From NCBI GenBank assembly GCA_017427465.1, contig JAFRST010000054.1, positions 23,776-87,775 of the forward strand: DNA of 64,000 nucleotides. Reading direction: 5' to 3'. Origin of the DNA: Clostridiales bacterium (GTDB taxonomy: Bacteria > Bacillota > Clostridia > Saccharofermentanales > Saccharofermentanaceae). Shown here piece by piece: positions 52,309 through 60,728 of the stretch; positions within the stretch are counted from its first letter, which is position 1, and the number at the start of each line of letters is the position of its first letter. The translations under genes and the position numbers were made by a program. A model generated the notes under the pieces. That model made no database searches. It had not been told where the DNA came from and was given only the letters and a program-made list of their open reading frames with translations.

Positions 52309-55092
52309 ATGCAGTTCCTTTCTATGCTTTATACATTGATAATCGCACCGTTAGAGCTTCTCTTCGAAGTTATCTTTGAAGTGGCCGACAAGATCATCGG
52401 AAATGCCGGATTATCCATCGTTTTCTTAAGCCTAGCTGTTAACTTCCTGGTTCTCCCTTTGTACAAAAGAGCTGATGAGCTTCAGGCGGAAGAGCGCGAT
52501 ATCCAGGCTGTAATGGCCCCGCACATCAAGCACATCAAGAAGAAGTTCAAAGGCGATGAGCGTTTCTTCATGCTCCAGGAGTATTACAGGCTCAATAACT
52601 ATAAGCCACTATATGCTCTCAAGAGTTCAGTATCACTGCTTCTTCAGATCCCGTTCTTTATCGCCGCCTATAACCTGCTGTCACACATGCAGAGCCTTCA
52701 GGGGATGAGGTTCGGCATTCTTTCCGACTTAGGAAAGGAAGATGCACTCTTCATGATCGGAAACTTCCCTGTTAACGTCCTTCCGATACTTATGACTCTT
52801 ATCAACATCATATCGGGAATCATCTATACAAAGGGCCATCCTTTAAGATCCAAGATCCAGGTTTACGGTCTTGCTGCTGTATTCCTTGTTCTTCTCTACC
52901 ACTCACCTTCAGGCCTTGTTTTCTACTGGCTATTAAACAATGTATTCTCACTCGTTAAGAACATCTTCTATAAGCTCAAGGATCCTAAGAAGGTACTGAG
53001 CATTGTTCTGGCAATCTCCGGAGCGGTCATCTTTATCCTGGCAGTTATCAGACCTGATCTCGATTTGAGACAGAAGTTGCTGCTTACCATCGGCTGTGTA
53101 CTGCTTGCATTGCCACTCATTTCGAGCAAGATAAAGCTTGGCCTCAAGCATAAGACAACCACCACGAAAGATGCATTTACTTTCTTCGCCGGCGCGGCTT
53201 TCATGGCTGCATTCACGGGTCTTTTTATCCCTTCTACCGTAATCAGTGATTCAGCTGAAGAATTCCTGGACGTCGTGCTTAAATCGAACCCGGTCAACTA
53301 CATAATCAACTCGATGCTCTTATCGTTCGGCAGCTGGGTATTGTGGGGCGGAGTCTTCTATTTCTTCATGAGCGATAAACTGAAGAATATCTTCTGCAAA
53401 GCGATCTGGATGATATGCGGAATATCGGTTATAGACTATCTTTTATTCGGAACGAATCTCGGCATCTTAACATCAACTCTGCAATATGAGGTAACGCCTG
53501 TTTTCCGTCTGACGGAATATCTGATAAATACCGCTGTCGTTATTGCAATCGGAGCTGCTTTCTACTTCATCTATTCGAAGCTTCGCAAGAACACGCGATA
53601 TGTTCTGATAATAGGTATTCTCACTGTGGTCGGAATCGGCTTACTTAACTGTTTCCTGATCAACAGCTTGTGCAATACCTATAAGGACCAGAACCTTTAC
53701 ATGGACGGTGATTCCGAGGACATTCCGCCGATCACTTTGAGCAAGGACGGCAACAACGTGGTCATCATTATGCTCGACCGCGCTCTGGGAACTCAGGTCC
53801 CTTATATTTTCGATGAGAAGCCTGAGCTTAAAGAACAGTTCGACGGCTTTACTTACTATCCGAATACCATCTCTTACGGAGCATGTACGAATACCGGTGC
53901 GCCTCCGATATACGGCGGCTATGAATACACTCCGGAAAGGATGAATGCAAGATCTGAAGAAGCTCTTGTAGACAAGCATGACGAGGCATTGGAAGTCATG
54001 CCCGTTCTATTCAGCAATAACGGTTATTCCGTATCGATCTATGACCCGCCGTATGCAGGTTATAAATCCATTCCCGATCTGTCGGTCTTCGATGATCATC
54101 CGGAATTTACATGCAGCAATTTGAACGGTCACTTCAATTACTTCTCTGAAGGCTCTGATGATGAATCATCGCTCAAGCTCTCGCTTCGTGTATCAGAGCT
54201 CCGCAACCGCAATTTCTTCTGCTATTCGCTCATGAAGATCTCTCCGCTTCTGTTGCAGGAAACTCTTTATGATGACGGCTATTACAATGAATCTGTATCC
54301 ATATCTTACGATACTCAGGATGCCGGTTCTGTCTCGACGCTTTACCAGAAGATGGAGACCATATCGAATGGTACCGGTTACAGCCTGGATTTTGTTACGG
54401 CATATGCCGTGCTCCAGAAGCTCCCCGATCTGACCGAGATCTCCGAAGGGTCCGGGAACACTTTCATCATGATGAGCAACGACACTGCGCATGCTCCATG
54501 CCTTCTGCAGGAGCCTGATTACACACCTGCACTTTATATCGATAACACTGAATACGATACCGATATGATCTCACGCTACACTGTTAACGGCGTGACCATG
54601 AACATGACCAATGCTTATCAGGTCTCTCACTATCACTCGAACATGGCAACTTACCTGAAACTCGGCGAGTGGTTTGATTATCTGCGCGAGCAGGGCGTTT
54701 ACGACAACACAAGAATCATCCTTGTATCTGACCACGGCAGAAACATGGGACAGTTCGGTGTCACCTGCAATGAGACCGATATGGAATACTTCATGCCTCT
54801 TCTTATGGTAAAGGACTTCAATTCCACGGGATTTACGGTCTGCGAAGATTTCATGACCAACGCTGATACACCTGCGCTCGCAACTTCGGGGATCATTGAT
54901 AATCCCGAAAACCCTTTCACGCACAATCCCATTATCTCGGATTATAAGAACGGATCGCAAACCATTTTCTTGTCCTCCGATTTCGCAGTCGCGCACAGCA
55001 CGGGAAATACTTTCCTCCCGGGTTCTTGGTTCACATTCAACGGCAGCGACCCGTACGATCCTGACAACTGGAGCTATCTCGGCGACTACTAA
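52309..55092 (+). CDS. YidC-like / sulfatase-like fusion protein, copy 1
   Basis: A 927-residue protein. Residues 1-230 align with the YidC/Oxa1 core: SLAVNFLVLPLYKRADELQ (YidC helix 2 region), a charged helical hairpin, YYRLNNYKPLYALKSSVSLLLQIPFFIAAY and PSGLVFYWLLNNVFSLVKN. The groove Arg of YidC (in VRGIMYPL) is Asn45 here. Five or so further helices reach residue 455. Residues 480-927 are an extracytoplasmic alkaline-phosphatase/sulfatase-like domain: metal Asp490 in IIMLDRA, candidate nucleophile Thr527 in GACTNTG, and VSDHGRN with Asp808/His809. LtaS-like transfer or cleavage of phosphoglycerol-type groups is the best guess. An unusual architecture, sharing a cassette with a CDP-glycerol transferase-family gene. 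Confidence 0.85.
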   Translation: MQFLSMLYTLIIAPLELLFEVIFEVADKIIGNAGLSIVFLSLAVNFLVLPLYKRADELQAEERDIQAVMAPHIKHIKKKFKGDERFFMLQEYYRLNNYKPLYALKSSVSLLLQIPFFIAAYNLLSHMQSLQGMRFGILSDLGKEDALFMIGNFPVNVLPILMTLINIISGIIYTKGHPLRSKIQVYGLAAVFLVLLYHSPSGLVFYWLLNNVFSLVKNIFYKLKDPKKVLSIVLAISGAVIFILAVIRPDLDLRQKLLLTIGCVLLALPLISSKIKLGLKHKTTTTKDAFTFFAGAAFMAAFTGLFIPSTVISDSAEEFLDVVLKSNPVNYIINSMLLSFGSWVLWGGVFYFFMSDKLKNIFCKAIWMICGISVIDYLLFGTNLGILTSTLQYEVTPVFRLTEYLINTAVVIAIGAAFYFIYSKLRKNTRYVLIIGILTVVGIGLLNCFLINSLCNTYKDQNLYMDGDSEDIPPITLSKDGNNVVIIMLDRALGTQVPYIFDEKPELKEQFDGFTYYPNTISYGACTNTGAPPIYGGYEYTPERMNARSEEALVDKHDEALEVMPVLFSNNGYSVSIYDPPYAGYKSIPDLSVFDDHPEFTCSNLNGHFNYFSEGSDDESSLKLSLRVSELRNRNFFCYSLMKISPLLLQETLYDDGYYNESVSISYDTQDAGSVSTLYQKMETISNGTGYSLDFVTAYAVLQKLPDLTEISEGSGNTFIMMSNDTAHAPCLLQEPDYTPALYIDNTEYDTDMISRYTVNGVTMNMTNAYQVSHYHSNMATYLKLGEWFDYLREQGVYDNTRIILVSDHGRNMGQFGVTCNETDMEYFMPLLMVKDFNSTGFTVCEDFMTNADTPALATSGIIDNPENPFTHNPIISDYKNGSQTIFLSSDFAVAHSTGNTFLPGSWFTFNGSDPYDPDNWSYLGDY

Positions 55093-55246
55093 ATGGCGGC
55101 AGGTTTTCGGGCATTTTATCCGGACTATGGTGAAAATACGCGGCAATATAAATTTAATATAATATTTTAGAAAAAATGTATTAGAATACTACACGGTGGA
55201 TGTTCTTGCGTTCACTTCAGGGGAAATAAAGCAGGAAAGAAGTCAT

Positions 55247-56569
55247 ATGATGTTTTTAAAGAACTTGTATATCGATCCCGGCACGGGCGGAATGCTCTTT
55301 ACCGTTCTGTTCGGTATCTTCGGTGTGGTCATTTTCTCGGTCCGCGCCTTTATCATGAAGCTGAAATACTCAGCTACCGGCGAGAAAAATGCTAAGCTCT
55401 ATAACACGAAGATTCCGATCGTCATCTTTGCCGAGAGCAAGAGATACTGGAATACTTTCGAGCCCATTCTCGACGAGTTCGAGAAGAAAAAGCAGAAGAT
55501 CGTTTACATGACATGTTCCAAGGACGATCCGGTCTTCACCAAGGATTACAAATACATCACCGGACAGTTCATCGGCGAGGGCAACAAAGCATACTCGACA
55601 CTCAACCTGCTGAATGCATCCGTTGTATTGTCATCGACACCGAGCCTTGATGTCTTCCAGTGGAAGCGCTCGAAAAATGTTGACTGCTATATCCACATTC
55701 CTCATATGGCCAGCGATATCATCCTGTACCGTATGTTCAGCGTAGATCACTTTGACGCGATCATTCTTCCCGGTGTTTATCAGGAAGAGCCTCTCCGACA
55801 GTTAGAAAAGATCCGCAAGATGGAGCCCAGAGACATGGTGCTTTGCGGTATTCCCTATATGGATGAGATGAAGAAAAGACTTGAAGCATCGGGCGAAGTT
55901 CCGCCGCACGAGAGAACGGTTCTTTTGGCGCCTACATGGGGTGAGAACGGAATACTCTCAAAGTATGGCGAGAGACTTATTGATGCGCTGGTTTCAACAG
56001 GTTACAAAGTAATTGTCAGACCTCACCCGCAGTCTTTCACTACAGAAAAAGAGATCATCGACAGACTTACATCTAAATACAATGATCCTTCAAAGGTAGA
56101 GTGGAACAGAGATAACGATAACTTCGAAGTCTTAAGGATGTCGGATATCCTGATCTCTGATTTCTCGGGTGTTATCTTCGATTTTGCGCTGGTATTCAAC
56201 AAGCCCGTTATCTACACGGATCCTTCTACGATCGACACCGGTGTTTTCGATGCTTACTGGATCAAGGAGACTCCCTGGACATTCAGGATCCTGCCCGAAC
56301 TCGGAATCGAACTCAGTGAAGACAATGTCGACAACATCAAAGATATCATCGATAAATGTATCGAAGATCCTTCCTTCAAGAAAGGACGCGAAATAGCGCG
56401 CTCCGAGTCCTGGGGATATATCGGCGAAGGCGCCAAGAGGTCTGCTGATTACGTTATCAAAAAGTATAACGAAGTCGTCAAAAAGAAAAAGCAGGCAGAG
56501 AAGGTCAAGGCTAGAAACGCCAAAAAAGCCGGCAAAAGAAAATTTACTCTGGCAAAAAGCAGGAGTTGA
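55247..56569 (+). CDS. CDP-glycerol glycerophosphotransferase family protein (TagF/TagB-like)
   Basis: A 440-residue protein starting at ATG 55247, after AGGAAAG; a 17-residue extension to 55196 lacks a site. An N-terminal helix follows the YIDPGTGGML motif common in membrane-anchored surface-polymer enzymes. The Glyphos_transf domain shows LLAPTWGENG, VIVRPHPQS, DILISDFSGVIFDFAL and NKPVIYTDPS. It should transfer glycerol phosphate or a similar polyol phosphate to a lipid-linked acceptor at the inner face. A basic Lys/Ala tail ends it. It lies between the two YidC-like/sulfatase fusion genes, 6 bases before the second. Confidence 0.92.
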   Translation: MMFLKNLYIDPGTGGMLFTVLFGIFGVVIFSVRAFIMKLKYSATGEKNAKLYNTKIPIVIFAESKRYWNTFEPILDEFEKKKQKIVYMTCSKDDPVFTKDYKYITGQFIGEGNKAYSTLNLLNASVVLSSTPSLDVFQWKRSKNVDCYIHIPHMASDIILYRMFSVDHFDAIILPGVYQEEPLRQLEKIRKMEPRDMVLCGIPYMDEMKKRLEASGEVPPHERTVLLAPTWGENGILSKYGERLIDALVSTGYKVIVRPHPQSFTTEKEIIDRLTSKYNDPSKVEWNRDNDNFEVLRMSDILISDFSGVIFDFALVFNKPVIYTDPSTIDTGVFDAYWIKETPWTFRILPELGIELSEDNVDNIKDIIDKCIEDPSFKKGREIARSESWGYIGEGAKRSADYVIKKYNEVVKKKKQAEKVKARNAKKAGKRKFTLAKSRS

Positions 56570-56575
56570 TCAAAG

Positions 56576-59335
56576 ATGTCATTTCTATCAAGTCTGTACA
56601 CGTTATTAATCACACCTCTTGAACTTCTTTTCGAAGTTATATTCACGATCGCAAATAAAGTTATCGGCAACGAAGGATTATCGATCATTTTCTTAAGCCT
56701 TGCAGTTAACTTCCTCGTTCTTCCGCTGTACAAGAGAGCCGATGAGCTCCAGGCTGAAGAACGTGATATCCAGGCAATAATGGCTCCCCACGTCAAGCAC
56801 ATTAAGAAGAAGTTCAAAGGCGACGAGCGCTTCTTCATGCTCCAGGAGTATTACAGGATCAATCACTATAAGCCGGTCTACGCACTCAAGAGCTCGGTAT
56901 CTCTCCTTCTTCAGATCCCGTTCTTCATGGCAGCCTACAACCTGCTGTCACACATGCAGAGCCTTCAGGGAATGAAGTTCGGCGTTCTTTCCGACTTAGG
57001 CAAGGAAGATGCTCTCTTCATGATCGGGAGCTTCCCTGTAAACGTCCTTCCGATACTCATGACTCTCATAAACATCATATCGGGCGTCATCTATACAAAG
57101 GGCCATCCTTTAAGATCGAAGATCCAGGTGTACGGTCTTGCTGCAGTATTCCTCGTATTGCTCTACCACTCACCTTCAGGCCTTGTTTTCTACTGGCTCT
57201 TAAATAACGTATTCTCACTCGTTAAGAATATCTTCTATAAGCTCAAGAACCCTAAGAAGGTACTTAGCATCGTTCTTGCCATAGCCGGAGTTATAGGTCT
57301 TGTCCTTACCGCAATGATCAAGAGACCGGATTATGAGTTAAGAGAAAAGATGCTTCTGGCATTCGGCTGCATCATCCTCATGCTCCCTCTTATCTCCCGC
57401 ATAATTAAATTCGAGAAGATCATCCCGCCCGTCAAAAAGGATGCAGGTGCTTTCTTCGCAGGCACTGTGTTAATGGCCTTGATCACAGGTCTTTTGATCC
57501 CGGCTTCTGTTATCAGTGCTTCTCCGGAAGAGTTCTGCAATGTCTTAAACCCTGCTAACCCCTTCGTATACGTAGTCAATTCAATGCTCTTATCGTTCGG
57601 CAGCTGGGTCCTCTGGGGCGGCGTTTTCTACTTCTTCATGAGCGACAAGGTCAAAGCTTTGTTCAGTGTGGGAATCTGGGCTATATGCGGTATATCTTTA
57701 TTCAATTACATGCTGGTCGGTACGGATCTCGGAATGCTGTCGACCACTCTGCAGTTTGAAGGCGCTCCTTCTTTCAGAGTCAGAGAGTACTGCTTTAACC
57801 TGCTCGTGATCGCTGCTATTGCAGCCGCCTTCTACTTCATTTATAAGAAGTTCCCCAAGATTGCCAAGTCGCTTCTCGCGATCGGCATCCTTACGATAAT
57901 TGTCATCGGCGTAAAGTACGCCATGGATATTTCGAGATCATACAAAGAAAGCTTCCTCGGCGATGCCGAATACACAAGTTCTTCAGAAGATGATATGCCT
58001 ACGATCCCGTTGAGCAAGGACGGTCATAACGTTGTAGTGCTCATGATAGACCGCGCCATCGGATCCTTCGTGCCGTATATGATGAATGAAAAGCCTGAAT
58101 TGGCAGAGCAGTTCGACGGCTTCACCTATTATCCGAATACGATCTCTTACGGTATTTTCACCAATGTCGGTTCACCTTCTTTGTACGGCGGATACGATTA
58201 CACTCCTGAGAATATCAACGAGAGGGATACGGTAAGCCTTGCCGAGAAGCAGAACGAAGCTCTTAGGGTCATGCCTGTCATCTTCGGCGAGAACGATTAC
58301 AACGTAACTGTTTTCGATCCTTCTTATGCAAATTACAAGTGGAATCCTGACCTGTCGATCTACGACGATCATCCGGAATTCCACTGCTATAACACAATGG
58401 GATATTTCAGTGCTTTTGAAGACGAGAACGTCAGCGGCAATGTCGGCGACATAGCTTCCAGCCTTGATTCCGTCCGCAACCGTAATTTCTTCTGCTATTC
58501 AATGATGAAGACAGCTCCACTGATCTTGCAGGAGACGCTCTATGACGGCGGTATGTACAACGTATCTTCAACAGCTTCGGTTGTTATGCAGAGAACTTAC
58601 AGCGCCACCAGGAGCTCAGGATATTCGATGTCCTTCCTGGAATCATATGCCGTGCTCAAGAAGCTTCCTGATATCACAGTCGTTAATGACAGCTCAGAGA
58701 ACACTTTCCTGATGATGGCTAATAACACGGCCCACTCTCAGTGCTTATTGCAGGAGCCTGATTATGTTCCTGCCCTCACAGTCGACAACACTGCATTTGA
58801 CGTCGATATGGAAGCTCGCTACACGGTTAACGGCATCACGATGCCGCTCGAAAACGAGAAGCAGGTCTCCCACTATCACGTAAACATGGCTGCATTCCTT
58901 AAGCTCGGAGAGTGGTTCGATTATTTGCGCGAAATGGGTGTCTATGACAACACCAGGATCATTATCGTCGCTGACCACGGAAGAGGCCTGCACCAGTTCG
59001 GCGTTACCTGCAACGGTTACGATGTCCAGGACTACATGCCTGCCCTTCTGGTAAAAGATTTCAACGCCAAGGGCTTCACGGTAGACGAGGAATTCATGAC
59101 CAACGCTGACACTCCGACTCTTGCATTCAAAGATCTCATCGATAATCCCGTTAATCCGGCTACAGGCAATCCGATCAATTCCGATCCCAAGAACGGACCT
59201 CAGCATGTTCTCTATTCCGAGATCTGGAGCACGACGGATAACGACGGCAACAAGTTCCTGCCCGGCTCATGGTTCTGCTTCGAAGGTCAGGATATTTACG
59301 ATGCGGATAACTGGTCGTACCTGGGAGATTACTGA
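56576..59335 (+). CDS. YidC-like / sulfatase-like fusion protein, copy 2
   Basis: A 919-residue paralogue of the product of 52309-55092, with AGGAG 10 bases before the ATG. The YidC-like part (1-230) is almost identical in protein sequence to copy 1 despite many synonymous changes, including Asn45 in place of the groove Arg. The ectodomain is more divergent but keeps the metal and active-site segments: VLMIDRA, the conserved Thr in GIFTNVG, YGGYDYTPEN, SHYHVNMAAFLKLGEWFDYLRE and VADHGRG. Both copies end in DNWSYLGDY. Different substrates or polymer positions for the two copies are inferred from the split between a conserved membrane part and a drifting ectodomain. Confidence 0.85.
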   Translation: MSFLSSLYTLLITPLELLFEVIFTIANKVIGNEGLSIIFLSLAVNFLVLPLYKRADELQAEERDIQAIMAPHVKHIKKKFKGDERFFMLQEYYRINHYKPVYALKSSVSLLLQIPFFMAAYNLLSHMQSLQGMKFGVLSDLGKEDALFMIGSFPVNVLPILMTLINIISGVIYTKGHPLRSKIQVYGLAAVFLVLLYHSPSGLVFYWLLNNVFSLVKNIFYKLKNPKKVLSIVLAIAGVIGLVLTAMIKRPDYELREKMLLAFGCIILMLPLISRIIKFEKIIPPVKKDAGAFFAGTVLMALITGLLIPASVISASPEEFCNVLNPANPFVYVVNSMLLSFGSWVLWGGVFYFFMSDKVKALFSVGIWAICGISLFNYMLVGTDLGMLSTTLQFEGAPSFRVREYCFNLLVIAAIAAAFYFIYKKFPKIAKSLLAIGILTIIVIGVKYAMDISRSYKESFLGDAEYTSSSEDDMPTIPLSKDGHNVVVLMIDRAIGSFVPYMMNEKPELAEQFDGFTYYPNTISYGIFTNVGSPSLYGGYDYTPENINERDTVSLAEKQNEALRVMPVIFGENDYNVTVFDPSYANYKWNPDLSIYDDHPEFHCYNTMGYFSAFEDENVSGNVGDIASSLDSVRNRNFFCYSMMKTAPLILQETLYDGGMYNVSSTASVVMQRTYSATRSSGYSMSFLESYAVLKKLPDITVVNDSSENTFLMMANNTAHSQCLLQEPDYVPALTVDNTAFDVDMEARYTVNGITMPLENEKQVSHYHVNMAAFLKLGEWFDYLREMGVYDNTRIIIVADHGRGLHQFGVTCNGYDVQDYMPALLVKDFNAKGFTVDEEFMTNADTPTLAFKDLIDNPVNPATGNPINSDPKNGPQHVLYSEIWSTTDNDGNKFLPGSWFCFEGQDIYDADNWSYLGDY

Positions 59336-59356
59336 TAAAACATCCAGGGGCCTGTT

Positions 59357-59428
59357 ATGCTCATTCACCCGATAAAGCCTGTTTACGATAAAGACTCCAG
59401 GGTGCTTATCCTTGGCAGCTTTCATTAA
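59357..59428 (+). pseudogene. 5' fragment of DNA-deoxyinosine glycosylase, copy 3
   Basis: Twenty-three codons reading MLIHPIKPVYDKDSRVLILG, then SFH and stop, matching the first 22 residues of copies 1 and 2 (MLIHPIAPVFDKDS...). The rest of the gene is absent. It starts 21 bases after the second fusion gene's stop. Confidence 0.9.
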
Positions 59429-59437
59429 TAAGGCATA

Positions 59438-59473
59438 AAAATACCCGGAGCTTCTTTTGAACTCCGGGTATTT
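59438..59473. terminator. Terminator between the polymer cassette and the convergent lipoprotein gene
   Basis: The stem aatacccggag / ctccgggtatt has A-runs on the left and T-runs on the right, so it can serve both strands. Confidence 0.88.
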
Positions 59474-59495
59474 GTTATTTCAGATCAATACCGAA

Positions 59496-59891
59496 TTATC
59501 CTTCGACCTTGCCTATCAGTCTGTCATCTCCATTATAGAAAGCATAGGAAATGAGATCGGGACGGATCTTATACTGCTTCTCGAACTTGTCCTTAAGTTC
59601 GATGAGCTGCTTCTCGTAACCCGCCTGCAGAAGTGCCGACTTCATAGCAACCATTTCTGTGTCGTTAAAATTCTTCTTGAAATAGAAATTGCAATAAATC
59701 GAATTTCCTTTTACCTCGAGAGTTATATCTTTGCAATTTGATGAGATCTCAGGATCGCTCTTAAATTCAGCAAGGACAGATTCAATCTCTCTTTGGCTGA
59801 TTCTTTCCTCAAGTGTGCTGCCCGTATAGCATCCTGTTAACATAAAAATGCACATGAATACTAATACAATGTTGATTGCCGCTTTACGCAT
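59496..59891 (-). CDS. Small lipoprotein, DUF4854-like, paralogue 1
   Basis: A 131-residue lipoprotein (lipobox MLTGC). The mature part has the pattern of DUF4854-like clostridial lipoproteins: an ISQREIES helix, DITLEVKGNSIYCNFYFK, a helical stretch and IRPDLISYAFYNGDDRLIG. It is a tandem paralogue of the gene at 60047-60439, with the same signal sequence core (VFMCIFM) and ending. The two are in the same direction but separated by a terminator, so they are probably transcribed separately. Function unknown; family assignment is moderate. Confidence 0.75.
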   Translation of the reverse strand: MRKAAINIVLVFMCIFMLTGCYTGSTLEERISQREIESVLAEFKSDPEISSNCKDITLEVKGNSIYCNFYFKKNFNDTEMVAMKSALLQAGYEKQLIELKDKFEKQYKIRPDLISYAFYNGDDRLIGKVEG

Positions 59892-59989
59892 GTTTTTTCC
59901 TCCCCGAAAAAATAAGTTTTACCCCAACAGCTCAATGGTACTTGATTGTCTGTCTTTGTGTCAATGAAATTTGAATAATAATCTTAAGA

Positions 59990-60025
59990 AAAATAAAAAT
60001 GGTGTCTCAGACGAGACACCATTTG
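59990..60025 (-). terminator. Rho-independent terminator of DUF4854-like paralogue 2
   Basis: The stem atggtgtctc / gagacaccat with a 4-base loop is followed by TTTTATTTTTC on the minus strand. Confidence 0.92.
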
Positions 60026-60046
60026 AGTATTGGTTTGTGATCCGGA

Positions 60047-60439
60047 TTACTCTTCGATCGTTGCGATGAGTTTCTCATCGTTTGTGTAGTAGCTGAAAGA
60101 GAGCTTGTCAGGACGGATTCCGCAATCCTTCTTGAACGTATCCTTAAGACCATCGATCTGATCCTGAAGACCACTGTTCTCGAGGCTGTCCTTAACTGCA
60201 TCGATCTGATCGTCATCAAGATCCATCTTGTAGTAATACTTATAAGTTACGTGATTGTCCTCGATCTCGATCTCGATGTCTCTGTAATAAGTCTGGAAGT
60301 AAGAATCTTCCTTCATCTCATCACAAAGCTTCTCGATCTCAGCAGGGCTGATCTTCTGCTCGATTGTCTTAGCAAAGCATCCTGCAAACATGAAGATGCA
60401 CATAAATACTGCGACAATGCTAACAAGTGTTTTACGCAT
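60047..60439 (-). CDS. Small lipoprotein, DUF4854-like, paralogue 2
   Basis: A 130-residue lipoprotein (lipobox MFAGC). ATG 60439 follows AAAGGAG at 9 bases; a longer frame to 60562 has no site. The mature part parallels paralogue 1: ISPAEIEKLCDEMKED, DIEIEIEDNHVTYKYYYK, a helical region and IRPDKLSFSYYTNDEKLIA. It ends in a characteristic Glu-rich IEE. No operator recognised upstream; the 60440-60728 stretch holds the divergent promoter region and nothing else that I can identify. Confidence 0.78.
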   Translation of the reverse strand: MRKTLVSIVAVFMCIFMFAGCFAKTIEQKISPAEIEKLCDEMKEDSYFQTYYRDIEIEIEDNHVTYKYYYKMDLDDDQIDAVKDSLENSGLQDQIDGLKDTFKKDCGIRPDKLSFSYYTNDEKLIATIEE

Positions 60440-60728
60440 AATACTTTCTCCTTTACCTTGTCCCGAGTGATTCCGTCTTACAGATAACGCTCCCCCTAAA
60501 AGAACGGTCTCTGAATTGAATTTCCGAATATCCCCGTTTGTTTTTGGTTTTCCAACGGGCAAATATTACGAAAAATGCCAAAAAAAGTCAACTTTTTTTC
60601 AGAATAGCAGAGGTGTCCTTACAACACTTTATATAATTCACTAATAATTCAAAGGAACGCTCTTCTTATCTCTGTATATTCGGATATACTAAAAATGTCT
60701 ATATTTGCGCTAAAGCGGGGTAGCTTAT

